Shown: positions 1 through 9,126, numbered from the stretch's first letter. The stretch: 64,000 bases of DNA from Magnetaquicoccus sp039908525 (GCA_039908525.1 JAMOAY010000002.1:254642-318641); one strand, 5' to 3'. A program made the numbers and translations. Notes: generated by a model from the letters alone, not told the origin.

Positions 1-1095
1 AAACCGATTGGCTCTTCTGGCAAAAATTTTAGGCGTAGCAAAATAATAAAGACTGGTCGGCCTTGCCGTCAGGGTGGCAAACTGGGGTACGGCTGGCCGG
101 ATGACATCAAATCCCAGAATATCACAGGGCCTGTCAATCTCACCAATCTCCGCCGCTACCCGCATGGCATCCTCCCGACCCACGTTATAAGTGATGATCG
201 GATGAGCCCCGCCCGCCGCCAGCAGTTTGGCGGTCAGTTCCCCAAGGCCACGAGAGCCACCGATAACAAGGGCCACTTGCCCCCTGAACTCGTCAGGGGA
301 GATAATTTTCGTCAACGCTCGAATACTCTGTTGTTCCGCCGGCGGTGAACGCGCTATGGCGTCAACGGTCCCGAACAGGGTTGTCCCGCAGACATTCATG
401 CGCACGAGGTGGTTTCGAACATCGGTTGCAACGACGGCATAGGTCAGCGCATTCTCTGTGGGGATTCGCTTGAGGTGGACATGGAAGCCACTGAACAAGG
501 AATACAAACCGGGACACTCCATGCCTACCAGAGTGGAAAGGCTTGCCAGATCGCGCACGGTGTCGCTACCGATCCATGCAGCCAGTGCAGGGAAAAGATC
601 GGTGAAAGAGGAAGGCGCACATTGAACAACCACCCGACCACAACGATTAGGCATATCCCGGTAATCAAGAACACAAGGAACTGCCAAGGGCATACCAGCG
701 GTCTGCGGAACCGTTTCGACAGCGACATGTGGGGGTTCTTCGATGACAGCGGGGGAGAGGGTCAGGACCATAACTTTTGTACCTTTAACCTCACACCAAA
801 TTCGGCAGCTTGTGCCGTGTGTTGATACACGCACAGCAACCGTTTCTTCCAAAAAAATCGGCTTCAAGAAGCGGACGGCCAAGGTGTATGTTACCTTTGG
901 TCGATCCAGAAGAGGTGCCAGCATTTCCAATCCACGCAACACGACATGAATGCCATGAACGACCACTTGACCAAGTTGCGTTCTCCTTGCTATCAGAGGA
1001 TCCAGGTGTACAGGATTACGATCCCCAGAAAGGGCTGCAAAACAATCCTGGTCTCGACTCGAAAATCGCATGTCACCGAGATAGCTTCCTTCCAT
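1..1095 (-). CDS. MaoC-like hydratase / short-chain dehydrogenase fusion, partial
   Basis: An open frame runs without a stop from an ATG at 1095 to the left edge of the window, so the 3' end is missing. The N-terminal part carries a hot-dog hydratase signature (GDRNPVHLD, then GQVVVHGIHVV), as in MaoC and R-specific enoyl hydratases. About 255 residues in, a Rossmann start follows (QVALVIGGSRGLGELTAKLL), typical of short-chain dehydrogenases. Together these suggest formation or interconversion of a 3-hydroxyacyl or 3-oxoacyl group. An in-frame ATG at 1110 exists, but GGAAGA lies 7 bases before 1095, so the inner start is preferred. It is the last visible gene of a leftward sugar operon, and may supply an acyl decoration for a glycan. 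The domain calls are firm; the substrate is unknown. Confidence 0.75.
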   Translation of the reverse strand, partial: MEGSYLGDMRFSSRDQDCFAALSGDRNPVHLDPLIARRTQLGQVVVHGIHVVLRGLEMLAPLLDRPKVTYTLAVRFLKPIFLEETVAVRVSTHGTSCRIWCEVKGTKVMVLTLSPAVIEEPPHVAVETVPQTAGMPLAVPCVLDYRDMPNRCGRVVVQCAPSSFTDLFPALAAWIGSDTVRDLASLSTLVGMECPGLYSLFSGFHVHLKRIPTENALTYAVVATDVRNHLVRMNVCGTTLFGTVDAIARSPPAEQQSIRALTKIISPDEFRGQVALVIGGSRGLGELTAKLLAAGGAHPIITYNVGREDAMRVAAEIGEIDRPCDILGFDVIRPAVPQFATLTARPTSLYYFATPKIFARRANRF

Positions 1096-1184
1096 AAATA
1101 TTTCTTCCATTCGTTATTCACGCATACGGATAAGACGGATATACTACAATAACTGGCTGACATTCAGTTGTTTGGCACCATGCC

Positions 1185-2126
1185 CTACAATTTTTCTCCA
1201 ATAAACACACAAGATACGCTCAGTCGATTGGTCAAAGATCGTTCCAGCGTACATCCGGTAGCCGGGAACAGCCTTTCCAGGACAATCCGAAACCCGCATT
1301 GCTCGATAAGGGAACGCACCTCGTCAGGACTACGCCATAAATAGATATGATCAGGAGCCGGACTATTAATTGGAACATTGATAAATATGCGTCCCTGTGT
1401 TCTCAGGCTTCTATGCAAGGTGTGCAGTGCGTCCCAAGGTCTTTCCAAGTGTTCCAGAACTTCGCTGATTACTGCAACGTCAAAATTTTCCTGCTCGACA
1501 GGTGCCTGGAGCACATCTTGTTTGACCAAGATAACAGTCTGTTTAACCTGAAGTTTCTCCATCGCACGCAGGGTAGATTCAACGCCGGCATGGCTAACCT
1601 CCCAACCGGTCAACGCCCCAAACCCGCCATCACGGGCGGCGAAATAGAGAAACAACCCATGTCCGGGCCCTACTTCCAGATAACTGCTACCAAGCCTGTT
1701 GCCAGCAAGAAAATCAGTTCTAAATGTATCGATAACCATGGAATGGTTATTCCAGAAAATATGCGACAATAATAAGCCATTTATATAACGACTCATGTAC
1801 GTGTCGTTTCCATAGACACGCGCAAAGACCTCCTCAAATTTATTGTGCTGATATTCTCCATGTCTGGCAAAATACAGTTGCTCTGCATTGAGTTCATGAC
1901 ACAACCATCGATAATCCGCGCAGAGCACGCCCAGATTACCTTCTGAAATCATCAAAACCAGACGTGCGACCTCCTCGCATCGCACAAGAAAAGAGTCGTC
2001 TTTATCATTAAAGGAGGCGTTTAAATATTTGCCATGACCTACCCATTCCACCAGCTGACTTTGCACTATTTTCAGAAGGGACGGGAATTCAGACAACTTA
2101 TCTGTAAGTTTCTGGATGTATGTCAC
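1185..2126 (-). CDS. SAM-dependent methyltransferase (class I)
   Basis: This 313-residue protein has a class I SAM-binding motif near residue 148 (YLEVGPGHGLFLYFAAR), an acidic post-motif, and ISEVLEHLERPWDAL, typical of Methyltransf_11/12/23 enzymes. The N-terminal 140 residues are helical and I do not recognise them. The start is a GTG. The gene lies 90-100 bases from both neighbours on the same strand within a glycan operon, so an O- or C-methylation of a nucleotide sugar or glycan is the likely role. The substrate cannot be read from the sequence. Confidence 0.8.
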   Translation of the reverse strand: MTYIQKLTDKLSEFPSLLKIVQSQLVEWVGHGKYLNASFNDKDDSFLVRCEEVARLVLMISEGNLGVLCADYRWLCHELNAEQLYFARHGEYQHNKFEEVFARVYGNDTYMSRYINGLLLSHIFWNNHSMVIDTFRTDFLAGNRLGSSYLEVGPGHGLFLYFAARDGGFGALTGWEVSHAGVESTLRAMEKLQVKQTVILVKQDVLQAPVEQENFDVAVISEVLEHLERPWDALHTLHRSLRTQGRIFINVPINSPAPDHIYLWRSPDEVRSLIEQCGFRIVLERLFPATGCTLERSLTNRLSVSCVFIGEKL

Positions 2127-2227
2127 GGCAATCCAAGCATCTTACGAATGGCGGCTCTGGAGAGGAACAAAGGGTAGCTCTTCATCGGTATGCGATCCAT
2201 AGGGATCCAACAAGTGGTTTTATCCAC

Positions 2228-3772
2228 TCAATCGGGGAAATAGAGAAACTTGTCGATCTGGCCGATCATTTTCTCATCGCTGAACTGTTCCCGGGCAAAA
2301 GCGTGACCGCAGCGACGCACCGCCTCAGCCTCCTCCCGACGTTCGGTGATAAAACGGGCAATGGATGCCAATTCAGCCAGCGTGGTATACTCCAGATAGT
2401 GCTCACCAGGAATAAAATAGTTGTACATGAGCGGTGTGAACTCCTGCACCAGCAGAGAACCGCTCAGAGGAACCTCAAAGCTGCGGTAAATCAGATACCT
2501 GAGCTGATAATCACACATCACCACGCTGAAACAACAGGTTGCCTCGGCAAGATCCCGCATGTAGGCCACGTGATCGTCCAATGGCGACTGTTTGTAAAGC
2601 GGGTTTTCATAAGAGAAACTATTGATTTTTTTTGTGATCGGCAAACCAATATGATCGGCAGCTGCCAGCCAGAGCACCCGAGTCCAGTGGGGGGCGCTGA
2701 TGGTACCCCTGAAGTACATCTGCGGTAGCAACGGCCGGTCCGTCGACCCAAAACTGCGGTCGCAAACGGGAACCAGAAAATTGTGCAACACCTTTTTTTT
2801 GTAGTGCGGGTTGGCCAGCATGTGGGGTGCCAAAGGGTTATGATGGTAGGAGAGTGCCCCGTCCAAGAAATCGATCACCTTTTCCAGCACATCTCGTTCC
2901 ATCTCCTCTGTTGAGTCAAAAAACGTGCCCAACACCTTCAGTGCGGGATTCTCTTGTTGCAACTGAACCTTCATTGCCCTGTAGGCATCCATGCCTTTGT
3001 TGCAGGCATAGAGCTGCCGCGCATCAAAGAGCAAAAGGTCAATCTGCTCGTGCCGACAACGCTCAGCAATAAACCGACAATCGTCTCCAGCGGCATCCTC
3101 TGTCATTTGCAGTCCATCACAGACTTCCGCCTGCCAACCGTAACTGTTCATGGCGGCACTGTAACGCACTCCAACCCCACGGTTTTGTCTGATCACGATC
3201 AAAACCTTCCTTCGCAGGCGCGGCACACCTGCCGGGGGCAAAGGGTTGCTGACCAGGGGGAGCTGCTCCGGTCGGCGTTGGCGCATCTTGACCAACGACA
3301 ACTCGGTTGTCGGCGCATCCCAGTCAAATATGGTACGGAATTGGGGAGCCGCCGCCTTCAGAATCGCAATGACCCGCAAGACCAGTGAGGGATCCGATTT
3401 CGGAAGAACCTCATTCAATGCGCCAACCATGACCGGAAAAATGAGTTCCCTGTCCATGAACTGCTGTTGGGCGGCGGGTTGTGCATCGGTCTGGGTTGTC
3501 AGCATCCTCAAACCCCGCGTCTCCTCTTCCCGTTTGTCGTAGATCAATCCACCCACGCAAAGGGCAAGAGAAATGCTGGGGTGCTGTTGCCCAGACTTGT
3601 CGAGCATCAAGGCCAACACATAGGCCGACCGCAAACGTTTATTGATCAATAACTGTTGGAAAACAATAAAAACTTGGCCCGCGCCGTACCGATTGTTGAC
3701 AATGAATTCCTGTAGACCGAAAAAATCACCACTGGCATCCAGGCGAAACACGGCTTCAAGAAGTTTTTGCAT
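2228..3772 (-). CDS. Two-domain protein: unknown N-terminal domain plus glycosyltransferase-like C-terminus
   Basis: The 514-residue product starts at an ATG preceded by GGGGGGAG. Residues 1-145 closely match the N-terminus of the protein at 20247-21425: both have RLDA near the start, RLRSAY or RVRSAY followed by LA and GQ, VGGLI, then EE and GL. I do not recognise this domain. Residues 185-514 start with KVLIVIRQNRGVGVRYSAAM and end with a region like the CgeB/Glyco_trans_1_2 C-terminal half (YLIYRSFEVPLSGSLLVQEF, then FIPGEHYLEYTTLAEL), where a nucleotide sugar would bind. It lies between a sugar 3-dehydratase and a methyltransferase gene, which supports a glycosyltransferase role. The catalytic assignment is moderate. 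Confidence 0.65.
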   Translation of the reverse strand: MQKLLEAVFRLDASGDFFGLQEFIVNNRYGAGQVFIVFQQLLINKRLRSAYVLALMLDKSGQQHPSISLALCVGGLIYDKREEETRGLRMLTTQTDAQPAAQQQFMDRELIFPVMVGALNEVLPKSDPSLVLRVIAILKAAAPQFRTIFDWDAPTTELSLVKMRQRRPEQLPLVSNPLPPAGVPRLRRKVLIVIRQNRGVGVRYSAAMNSYGWQAEVCDGLQMTEDAAGDDCRFIAERCRHEQIDLLLFDARQLYACNKGMDAYRAMKVQLQQENPALKVLGTFFDSTEEMERDVLEKVIDFLDGALSYHHNPLAPHMLANPHYKKKVLHNFLVPVCDRSFGSTDRPLLPQMYFRGTISAPHWTRVLWLAAADHIGLPITKKINSFSYENPLYKQSPLDDHVAYMRDLAEATCCFSVVMCDYQLRYLIYRSFEVPLSGSLLVQEFTPLMYNYFIPGEHYLEYTTLAELASIARFITERREEAEAVRRCGHAFAREQFSDEKMIGQIDKFLYFPD

Positions 3773-3868
3773 GGCCACTCCCCCCAAAAAATCCGCCTGA
3801 CATGTCACAAAAAAAGGCCCGCCCATCCGGCAGGCAAAGCCTTGCCAAGGAGCAGGAAGCCACACACA

Positions 3869-5035
3869 TCAGACGGATCGCAACGCACGGATTGCATCCG
3901 GGATCGGAAAATGCTGGTTGCCGACAAACAGCCCGTTGCCATCCAGATGGTCGGCGTTCTGCAGGGTACCAAACACAGAGGAGTCCAGATAGCGGACCAC
4001 TTCGTTGCGCGCAAAGTTGCCCGCAACGATGGGACGACATTCAAACCCGGCCTCGGCCAGGGCATGCACCAGTTCGGTACGGTTGCGCGCACTGCCTGGG
4101 CGGATGATCAGGCTGAAGCCGAACCAGCTGCTCTTGCCCGTTTCCTGTTGAATCAGCAAATCGGGATGGTCCCCCATCACCTCTTGCAGCAGCGCCCCGT
4201 TCTTGCGCCGCTCTTCGATCATGCGGGGCAGCTTGCGCACCTGCTCAACGCCAATGGCGCCGGACAGCTCCAGGGGGCGCAGGTTGTATCCAGGCAGGAT
4301 GAAACGGAAAGATTCCAAAAAAGGGTCGTCGCTCTTTTCGCCACAAACGCGGTTGAATTTCGGCAGATTGCGGGTCCAGCCGTGGGCACGCAGCACGTTC
4401 AAAATCTGATAGAGCTCTTCATCGTCCGTGACGATCATCCCCCCCTCCATGGTGGAGATATGGTGGGAGAAAAAGGTGCTGAAACTGCCCATCACCCCGA
4501 ACGTGCCCGCCTGCCGACCTTCGAATTCGGCCCCCATAGATTCGCAATTGTCCTCGATGAGCACGATGGGCCGGGTGCCGATGATCTGCCGGATGCGTCC
4601 GAAATCGTTCGGGTTGCCCAGCAGGTTGACCGCCATGACCAGGCGGGTCTGGTCGGTCATGGCCACCTCCAGCTGCTGCAGGTCATAGTTCAAGGTGTGC
4701 AAATCGATGTCGACAAATTTTATTTTCAACCCGTATTGATGCAGCGGATAGTAGGTCGTGCTCCAGGAGACGGCTGGCACAATAACCTCGTCCCCCGCTT
4801 TCAGCGTCAGGAGAGGATTCTGGGTATAGAACAGCGCTGCAACCATCAGCAGATTGGCGGAGGAACCCGAATTGACCATCACGCAGTAACGACTTCCCAC
4901 ATAGTCGGCAAAGCACTGCTCAAACGCCAACACATGAGAACCCATGGTGAACGTGCCGGAATCGATAACCCGCTGCATGGCATCCAACTCGGACCGATCC
5001 CAGGTAACGGTGGCCAGGGGATACTTGAAAGTCAT
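3869..5035 (-). CDS. DegT/DnrJ-family PLP enzyme, ColD-type GDP-4-keto-6-deoxymannose 3-dehydratase
   Basis: This 388-residue protein is a full-length DegT/DnrJ/EryC1 fold enzyme (VNSGSSANLL for phosphate binding, LIEDNCESMGA for the PLP-contacting Asp). At the position where aminotransferases carry the Schiff-base lysine it reads FFSHHISTMEGG. A histidine there marks the ColD/RfbH 3-dehydratases, which remove the C3 hydroxyl and do not transaminate. With a GDP-fucose/colitose synthase relative directly upstream, a GDP-colitose-like or other 3,6-dideoxy sugar route is the best reading. The start is ATG at 5035 with GAGGG 9 bases before it; a TTG at 5041 is too close to that site. No GDP-mannose 4,6-dehydratase is seen in the window. 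Confidence 0.82.
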   Translation of the reverse strand: MTFKYPLATVTWDRSELDAMQRVIDSGTFTMGSHVLAFEQCFADYVGSRYCVMVNSGSSANLLMVAALFYTQNPLLTLKAGDEVIVPAVSWSTTYYPLHQYGLKIKFVDIDLHTLNYDLQQLEVAMTDQTRLVMAVNLLGNPNDFGRIRQIIGTRPIVLIEDNCESMGAEFEGRQAGTFGVMGSFSTFFSHHISTMEGGMIVTDDEELYQILNVLRAHGWTRNLPKFNRVCGEKSDDPFLESFRFILPGYNLRPLELSGAIGVEQVRKLPRMIEERRKNGALLQEVMGDHPDLLIQQETGKSSWFGFSLIIRPGSARNRTELVHALAEAGFECRPIVAGNFARNEVVRYLDSSVFGTLQNADHLDGNGLFVGNQHFPIPDAIRALRSV

Positions 5036-5065
5036 GGACAACAGCCCTCACGGTAGAACAGAAAC

Positions 5066-6007
5066 TTAATGTCTGACGTTGCCACATTGATCCAGGAACC
5101 AGGCGTAGGTCTCCCGCACCCCCTGTTCCAAAGAGATGGTGGGCCGCCAACCCAGTGCAGTCATCTTGCTGACATCCAGCAATTTTTTCATCATGCCATC
5201 CGGCTTGGAACGGTCAAACAGAATCTCCCCCGGATAGCCGATCACCCGTTTGAGCAGGTCAACCAGATCGGCGATGGTCAGATCCGAACCGGTGCCGATA
5301 TTGATCGCCTCTTCCTGCTCGTAGTGTTCCAACAAAAACAGGCAGGCATCGGCCAGGTCATCGACGTGCAAAAACTCGCGCCATGGCGTCCCCGTCCCCC
5401 AGATGGTCACGGAGGGATCCTGCCGCTCCTTGGCTTCATGCAGGCGACGTATCAAGGCCGGCAGCACATGGGAGTTCTCGGGGTGAAAATTGTCCCCCGG
5501 CCCGTACAGGTTGGTGGGCATGGCACTGATGGCGTCGAACCCGTACTGCCTCCGGTAGGCCTGACACAGTTTGATGCCGGCAATTTTGGCGATGGCATAC
5601 CACTCGTTGGTGGGCTCCAACGGCCCGGAAAGGAGATACTCCTCCTTGATGGGCTGCGGCGCCATCCTGGGATAGACGCAGGAACTGCCCAAAAAAAGCA
5701 GTTTTTTCACCCCACTCCGCCAGGCCGCGTCGATACAGTTGATTTCAACTTGCAGATTGCTATAGATAAAATCGGCGGGGTAGGTGCTGTTGGCGTGGAT
5801 GCCGCCGACCTTGGCGGCCGCCATGACCACATAGGCAGGACGCGCTTCGTCGAAAAAATCCAGCACGGCGGCCTGATGGGTCAGTTCCAGTTCAGCGCGA
5901 GTCCGGGTCAGCAGATTGTTGAAGCCGTGCCGTCGCAAAGAGCGCACAATGGCAGAACCGACCAGTCCCTGATGTCCGGCTACAAAGACAGCGTCCTGTT
6001 TGTTCAT
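5066..6007 (-). CDS. fcl: GDP-L-fucose synthase family epimerase/reductase
   Basis: This 313-residue extended short-chain dehydrogenase has the family hallmarks: VAGHQGLVGSAI for NADP binding, FLGSSCVYP with the active serine, the YAIAK catalytic Tyr/Lys pair, MPTNLYGPGDN, and GTGTPWREFLHVDD. Fcl performs 3,5-epimerisation and 4-reduction of GDP-4-keto-6-deoxymannose. ColC, the colitose synthase, belongs to the same family and would act after the neighbouring 3-dehydratase. The two cannot be told apart by eye. The frame stays open through the upstream tRNA gene, but MNKQDAVFVAGH at 6007 is the natural start. It is the first gene of the leftward glycan operon. Confidence 0.88.
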   Translation of the reverse strand: MNKQDAVFVAGHQGLVGSAIVRSLRRHGFNNLLTRTRAELELTHQAAVLDFFDEARPAYVVMAAAKVGGIHANSTYPADFIYSNLQVEINCIDAAWRSGVKKLLFLGSSCVYPRMAPQPIKEEYLLSGPLEPTNEWYAIAKIAGIKLCQAYRRQYGFDAISAMPTNLYGPGDNFHPENSHVLPALIRRLHEAKERQDPSVTIWGTGTPWREFLHVDDLADACLFLLEHYEQEEAINIGTGSDLTIADLVDLLKRVIGYPGEILFDRSKPDGMMKKLLDVSKMTALGWRPTISLEQGVRETYAWFLDQCGNVRH

Positions 6008-6104
6008 CCCTTTTCCAACACAAGCGGGTTGATCGGGGTGGGATCTGACGACGCCGAGAACTCCTGGCTCAACGAGCCGCTTTGCGCTGCGTTGGTACTC
6101 TTGG

Positions 6105-6194
6105 TGGCGGAGGAGCAGGGATTCGAACCCTGGGTGGGGTTTCCCCCACAACGATTTTCGAGACCGTCCCGTTCGACCGCTCCGGAACTCCTCC
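6105..6194 (-). tRNA. tRNA-Ser (anticodon CGA)
   Basis: On the minus strand a 90-base cloverleaf starts GGAGGAG and ends CTCCTCC-G-CCA, with the CCA encoded. The anticodon stem ACGGT/ATCGT encloses the loop CTCGAAA, giving anticodon CGA, which reads UCG. A long variable arm and the TTCGAATCC T-loop segment are present, as expected for a type II serine tRNA. It lies about 100 bases upstream of the glycan operon on the same strand. Confidence 0.96.
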
Positions 6195-6606
6195 GTCCAA
6201 GAGTTTGTCGTCCTTTCTTGTTGGGCATGTTAGCCAACTCTGATCCGTCACGCAATGGATGCTGGAGGCTTTCGGCAAGAGTTTTTTTTATAAACCCAGC
6301 AAATTGTTCTCTGCATCCGCTCATCGTCAACGGGTTGACAGAAAAGAATTCTCCTGGACAGCAGCCTGAAACCAGCCTTTTCACACAGTGATGTTGGCGG
6401 CGAGGCCTTTGGAACTGGCGGCATGGATTGTGCTTCCTGGCCAGCAGGCCGTCCGTGCAGGCGTTTGGTTGACGCAGACAGAACCCATCGTACGGTTCAT
6501 TTTCGCAGTCAACGGCTCCTGCGGCCTTGGAGAGATGCTCTCCAAACCTCCACCGGGGAACTCCCCTCGAACCCCCCGCAATCACAGGGCATTCGGACAG
6601 AAGAAC
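6195..6606. other. Non-coding interval upstream of gpmI
   Basis: About 410 bases lie between the tRNA-Ser 5' end and the gpmI start. I see no convincing gene. Short open frames here are extensions of gpmI or tRNA shadows. The only structure is a pair of hairpins near 6527-6566, listed separately. Confidence 0.5.
6527..6566. repeat. Double-hairpin repeat, degenerate copy
   Basis: TTGGAGAG-ATG-CTCTCCAA forms a perfect 8-bp hairpin. It is followed by CCTCCACC and a second short hairpin, GGGGA-AC-TCCCC. The order hairpin, (A)CCCCACC, hairpin, ACCCCC matches the other members of the dispersed repeat family in this window. Confidence 0.6.
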
Positions 6607-8175
6607 ATGAGACCAAAACCAATCACCCTGGTGGTGCTGGATGGCTGGGGCATTCGTGCGGAAGCGGATCATAACGCCATTCACCATGCCGCCACGCCGC
6701 ATATGGACCACTGGTGGTCCACCCGACCTCACGCCCTGTTGCAAACCAGTGCCGAAGATGTCGGCCTGCCCGATGGGCAAATGGGCAATTCCGAGGTCGG
6801 ACACACCAATCTGGGCGCCGGTCGCATCGTCTACCAGGATCTGACCCGCATCAACAAGGCCATCTGGAGCGGTGGTCTGGCCGACAATCCTGCCATTGAA
6901 GAGACCATCAACCGGGCGGTGGCCTGTCGGGGAGCTGTGCATCTCTGCGGATTGCTCTCCCCCGGTGGGGTCCATTCCCACAGTGAACATCTGCTGGCCG
7001 CCGTCTTGGCCGCCAAGAACTGCCAGGCCAAAAAGATCCATATCCATGCCATTCTGGACGGACGCGACACGCCGCCCCGTTCGGCGATAGAGTATCTGCA
7101 AGCTTTCCAGCAGGGGCTGAAACGGATCGGGGCCGGTCGCATCGTCAGCCTGTGTGGCCGCTACTACGCCATGGACCGCGACAACCGCTGGGAACGGGTC
7201 AAGCGGGCCTACGACATGCTGACCCTGGGGATCGGCCAGCAGGCTTCCGACCCCATCCAGGCCGTGCAGGAGGCCTATGCGCGTGGCGAGGACGACGAAT
7301 TCATCCAGCCGACCCTGCTGTTGGATGAAGAGCGGCATCCCACCCTCCTGAGCGATGGAGATGCCCTGTTGATGCTCAATTTTCGCGCCGACCGGATGCG
7401 GGAGATCTGCCACGCCCTCCTGGATCCCGCGACCGGAGAGAAGGCCTTCCGGGGGTTTGCGCGCACCTGCCAACCCCGCCTGGCCGGCATGATGACCATG
7501 ACCCAATACGATTCCGAGTTGCCTGTGGCCGTCGCCTTCCCGCCCCAACCGCTCACCCATATCCTGGGGGAGCTTGTTTCCCGGGCGGGCTGGCGGCAGT
7601 TGCGGGCGGCCGAGACGGAAAAATATGCGCATGTCACCTATTTTTTCAATGGTGGCCAGGAGCAGCCCTTCCCCGGCGAAGAGCGGTTGCTGGTTCCCTC
7701 CCCTGCGGTGGCCACTTACGACCTGCAGCCGGCCATGTCTGCCGACTCTTTGACCGATCAACTGGTACAACGGATTCGCCAGGGCGGTCTGGATCTGCTG
7801 GTCGTCAACTACGCCAACCCCGACATGGTGGGGCACACCGGCCAGTTCGATGCCGCCGTGCAGGCCATTGAGACCGTGGACCGCTGCCTGGGCCGACTGG
7901 CGCAGGCGGTGTTGCAGGCCGGTGGAGAGATGCTGATCACCGCCGATCATGGCAATGCCGACTGCATGCGCGATACTGAAACCAACCAGCCTCACACCGC
8001 CCACACCGTCAATCCGGCACCGCTGATCTACCTGGGGCGGCCAGCCACCCTCCGCGACGGTCGCCTGTGCGACGTCGCTCCCACGCTGCTGCAACTGGCA
8101 GCTCTTCCCCAACCGGAACAGATGACCGGTATCCCACTGCTGCGCTTCCTGTCGGAGACACCGGAAACAGAATGA
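6607..8175 (+). CDS. gpmI: 2,3-bisphosphoglycerate-independent phosphoglycerate mutase
   Basis: The 522-residue enzyme interconverts 3- and 2-phosphoglycerate in glycolysis using two metal ions (usually manganese) and a phosphoserine. Visible are the metal-binding VVLDGWG (Asp12), the catalytic GQMGNSEVGH (Ser62), LSPGGVHSH, DGRDTPP, NFRADRMR and ITADHGNAD near the C-terminus. The length is normal. MRPKPITLVVLDGWG at 6607 is the natural start; the frame extends upstream without homology. Its TGA overlaps the ATG of the next gene, so it heads an operon with the EnvC-like, CtpA and YibQ genes, an arrangement common in Proteobacteria. Confidence 0.97.
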   Translation: MRPKPITLVVLDGWGIRAEADHNAIHHAATPHMDHWWSTRPHALLQTSAEDVGLPDGQMGNSEVGHTNLGAGRIVYQDLTRINKAIWSGGLADNPAIEETINRAVACRGAVHLCGLLSPGGVHSHSEHLLAAVLAAKNCQAKKIHIHAILDGRDTPPRSAIEYLQAFQQGLKRIGAGRIVSLCGRYYAMDRDNRWERVKRAYDMLTLGIGQQASDPIQAVQEAYARGEDDEFIQPTLLLDEERHPTLLSDGDALLMLNFRADRMREICHALLDPATGEKAFRGFARTCQPRLAGMMTMTQYDSELPVAVAFPPQPLTHILGELVSRAGWRQLRAAETEKYAHVTYFFNGGQEQPFPGEERLLVPSPAVATYDLQPAMSADSLTDQLVQRIRQGGLDLLVVNYANPDMVGHTGQFDAAVQAIETVDRCLGRLAQAVLQAGGEMLITADHGNADCMRDTETNQPHTAHTVNPAPLIYLGRPATLRDGRLCDVAPTLLQLAALPQPEQMTGIPLLRFLSETPETE

Positions 8176-9056
8176 AAGAGATCAAAAAGATGGGGCGACA
8201 GAACCGATGTGGGTCCATCATTGTCCTGTTCCTCGGTTGTCTGCTGGGCATGGGTTGGTCGGCACCGCTCTTTGCTGCAGCCAATCCACCCACAAAAAAA
8301 CAGACCAGCCTTGCCGATCCTCCTCAATTGATGTATGGATTGAAAGGCAAGGGACTGCATGGCCACCGCGTGCGGCACGGTACGGCGACCCACAAAGCCG
8401 GGTCGCGCCTGCAGACTGGGGCAAATATCAAGCACAGGGCCATGCACAAGGGTACCGGCAAGAAGAAACACGGCACCCACCTGTACGCAAAGCAGCGTGC
8501 CCACGCAGGCGTCGCCACACGCAGTGCCGGCAAGAAAAAGCAACGTTTTGCCAACCGCAGGCATGTCGCCCAGGCGCGATACGGTCGTGCCTCCGGCATG
8601 TCGACACGCTTGAAATCCGCACAGGGTACGGGGGGAGTGTTCGCCGCCTCTGTCGAGCGACGCATGGGCACCTTTACCGAACCGGTCCATGGTGTATCCG
8701 CCAACCGGTCGTCCGGTCTGTTCTTCCGGGTGGCGGAAAATGCCAATGTGATGGCGGCCTCCCGTGGCCAGGTGGTGTACGCCGGCTGGTTTCGTGGCTA
8801 TGGTCTGCTGGCCATCCTGAACCACGGCGGACGCATCTACTCCCTGTACGGACACAACCGCGATCTGCTGGTTGCCAAGGGGGACTTTGTGGAACCCGGG
8901 CAGGTTATCGCCAAAAGTGGCAAGACAGGCTCGGTCGATGGCGTGCCGGGGCTCTACTTCGAGATTCGCAAGGGCAACAGACCGGAAAATCCCAGGCGAT
9001 GGCTGGTCAGGAACACCAGGGCTCACAGCGACAAAATGGCCAGCCTTATGGAGTGA
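8172..9056 (+). CDS. EnvC-like murein hydrolase activator (degenerate LytM/M23 domain)
   Basis: The 294-residue protein begins with a hydrophobic signal segment (SIIVLFLGCLLGMGWSAPLFA) and a basic, low-complexity His/Lys/Arg-rich stretch. It ends in an M23/LytM domain (residues about 165-285: GTFTEPVHG, GQVVYAGWFRGYGLLAILNH, YGHNRDLLVAKGDFVEPGQV). The zinc-site HxH is replaced by LYFEIR, as in EnvC, which activates periplasmic amidases and does not cut murein itself. It lacks the long coiled coil of E. coli EnvC and is therefore shorter. The ATG overlaps the gpmI stop as ATGA, so translational coupling is likely. A role in cell separation is inferred. Confidence 0.82.
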   Translation: MKEIKKMGRQNRCGSIIVLFLGCLLGMGWSAPLFAAANPPTKKQTSLADPPQLMYGLKGKGLHGHRVRHGTATHKAGSRLQTGANIKHRAMHKGTGKKKHGTHLYAKQRAHAGVATRSAGKKKQRFANRRHVAQARYGRASGMSTRLKSAQGTGGVFAASVERRMGTFTEPVHGVSANRSSGLFFRVAENANVMAASRGQVVYAGWFRGYGLLAILNHGGRIYSLYGHNRDLLVAKGDFVEPGQVIAKSGKTGSVDGVPGLYFEIRKGNRPENPRRWLVRNTRAHSDKMASLME

Positions 9057-9126
9057 AGACACCAAAGAGACCCGTGCATGGGTGGTTCAACGGATCGGTG
9101 CCGCAGGTTGCGGCGGGAGCTAGGTC

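Noticed and set aside
227..1152. Several short rightward open frames at the left edge
   Set aside because: They are antisense to the continuous MaoC-SDR frame, which has clear motifs of both families.
6004..8112. A 702-codon open frame antisense to gpmI and across the tRNA
   Set aside because: It runs through the tRNA-Ser and antisense to gpmI and has no recognisable motif.
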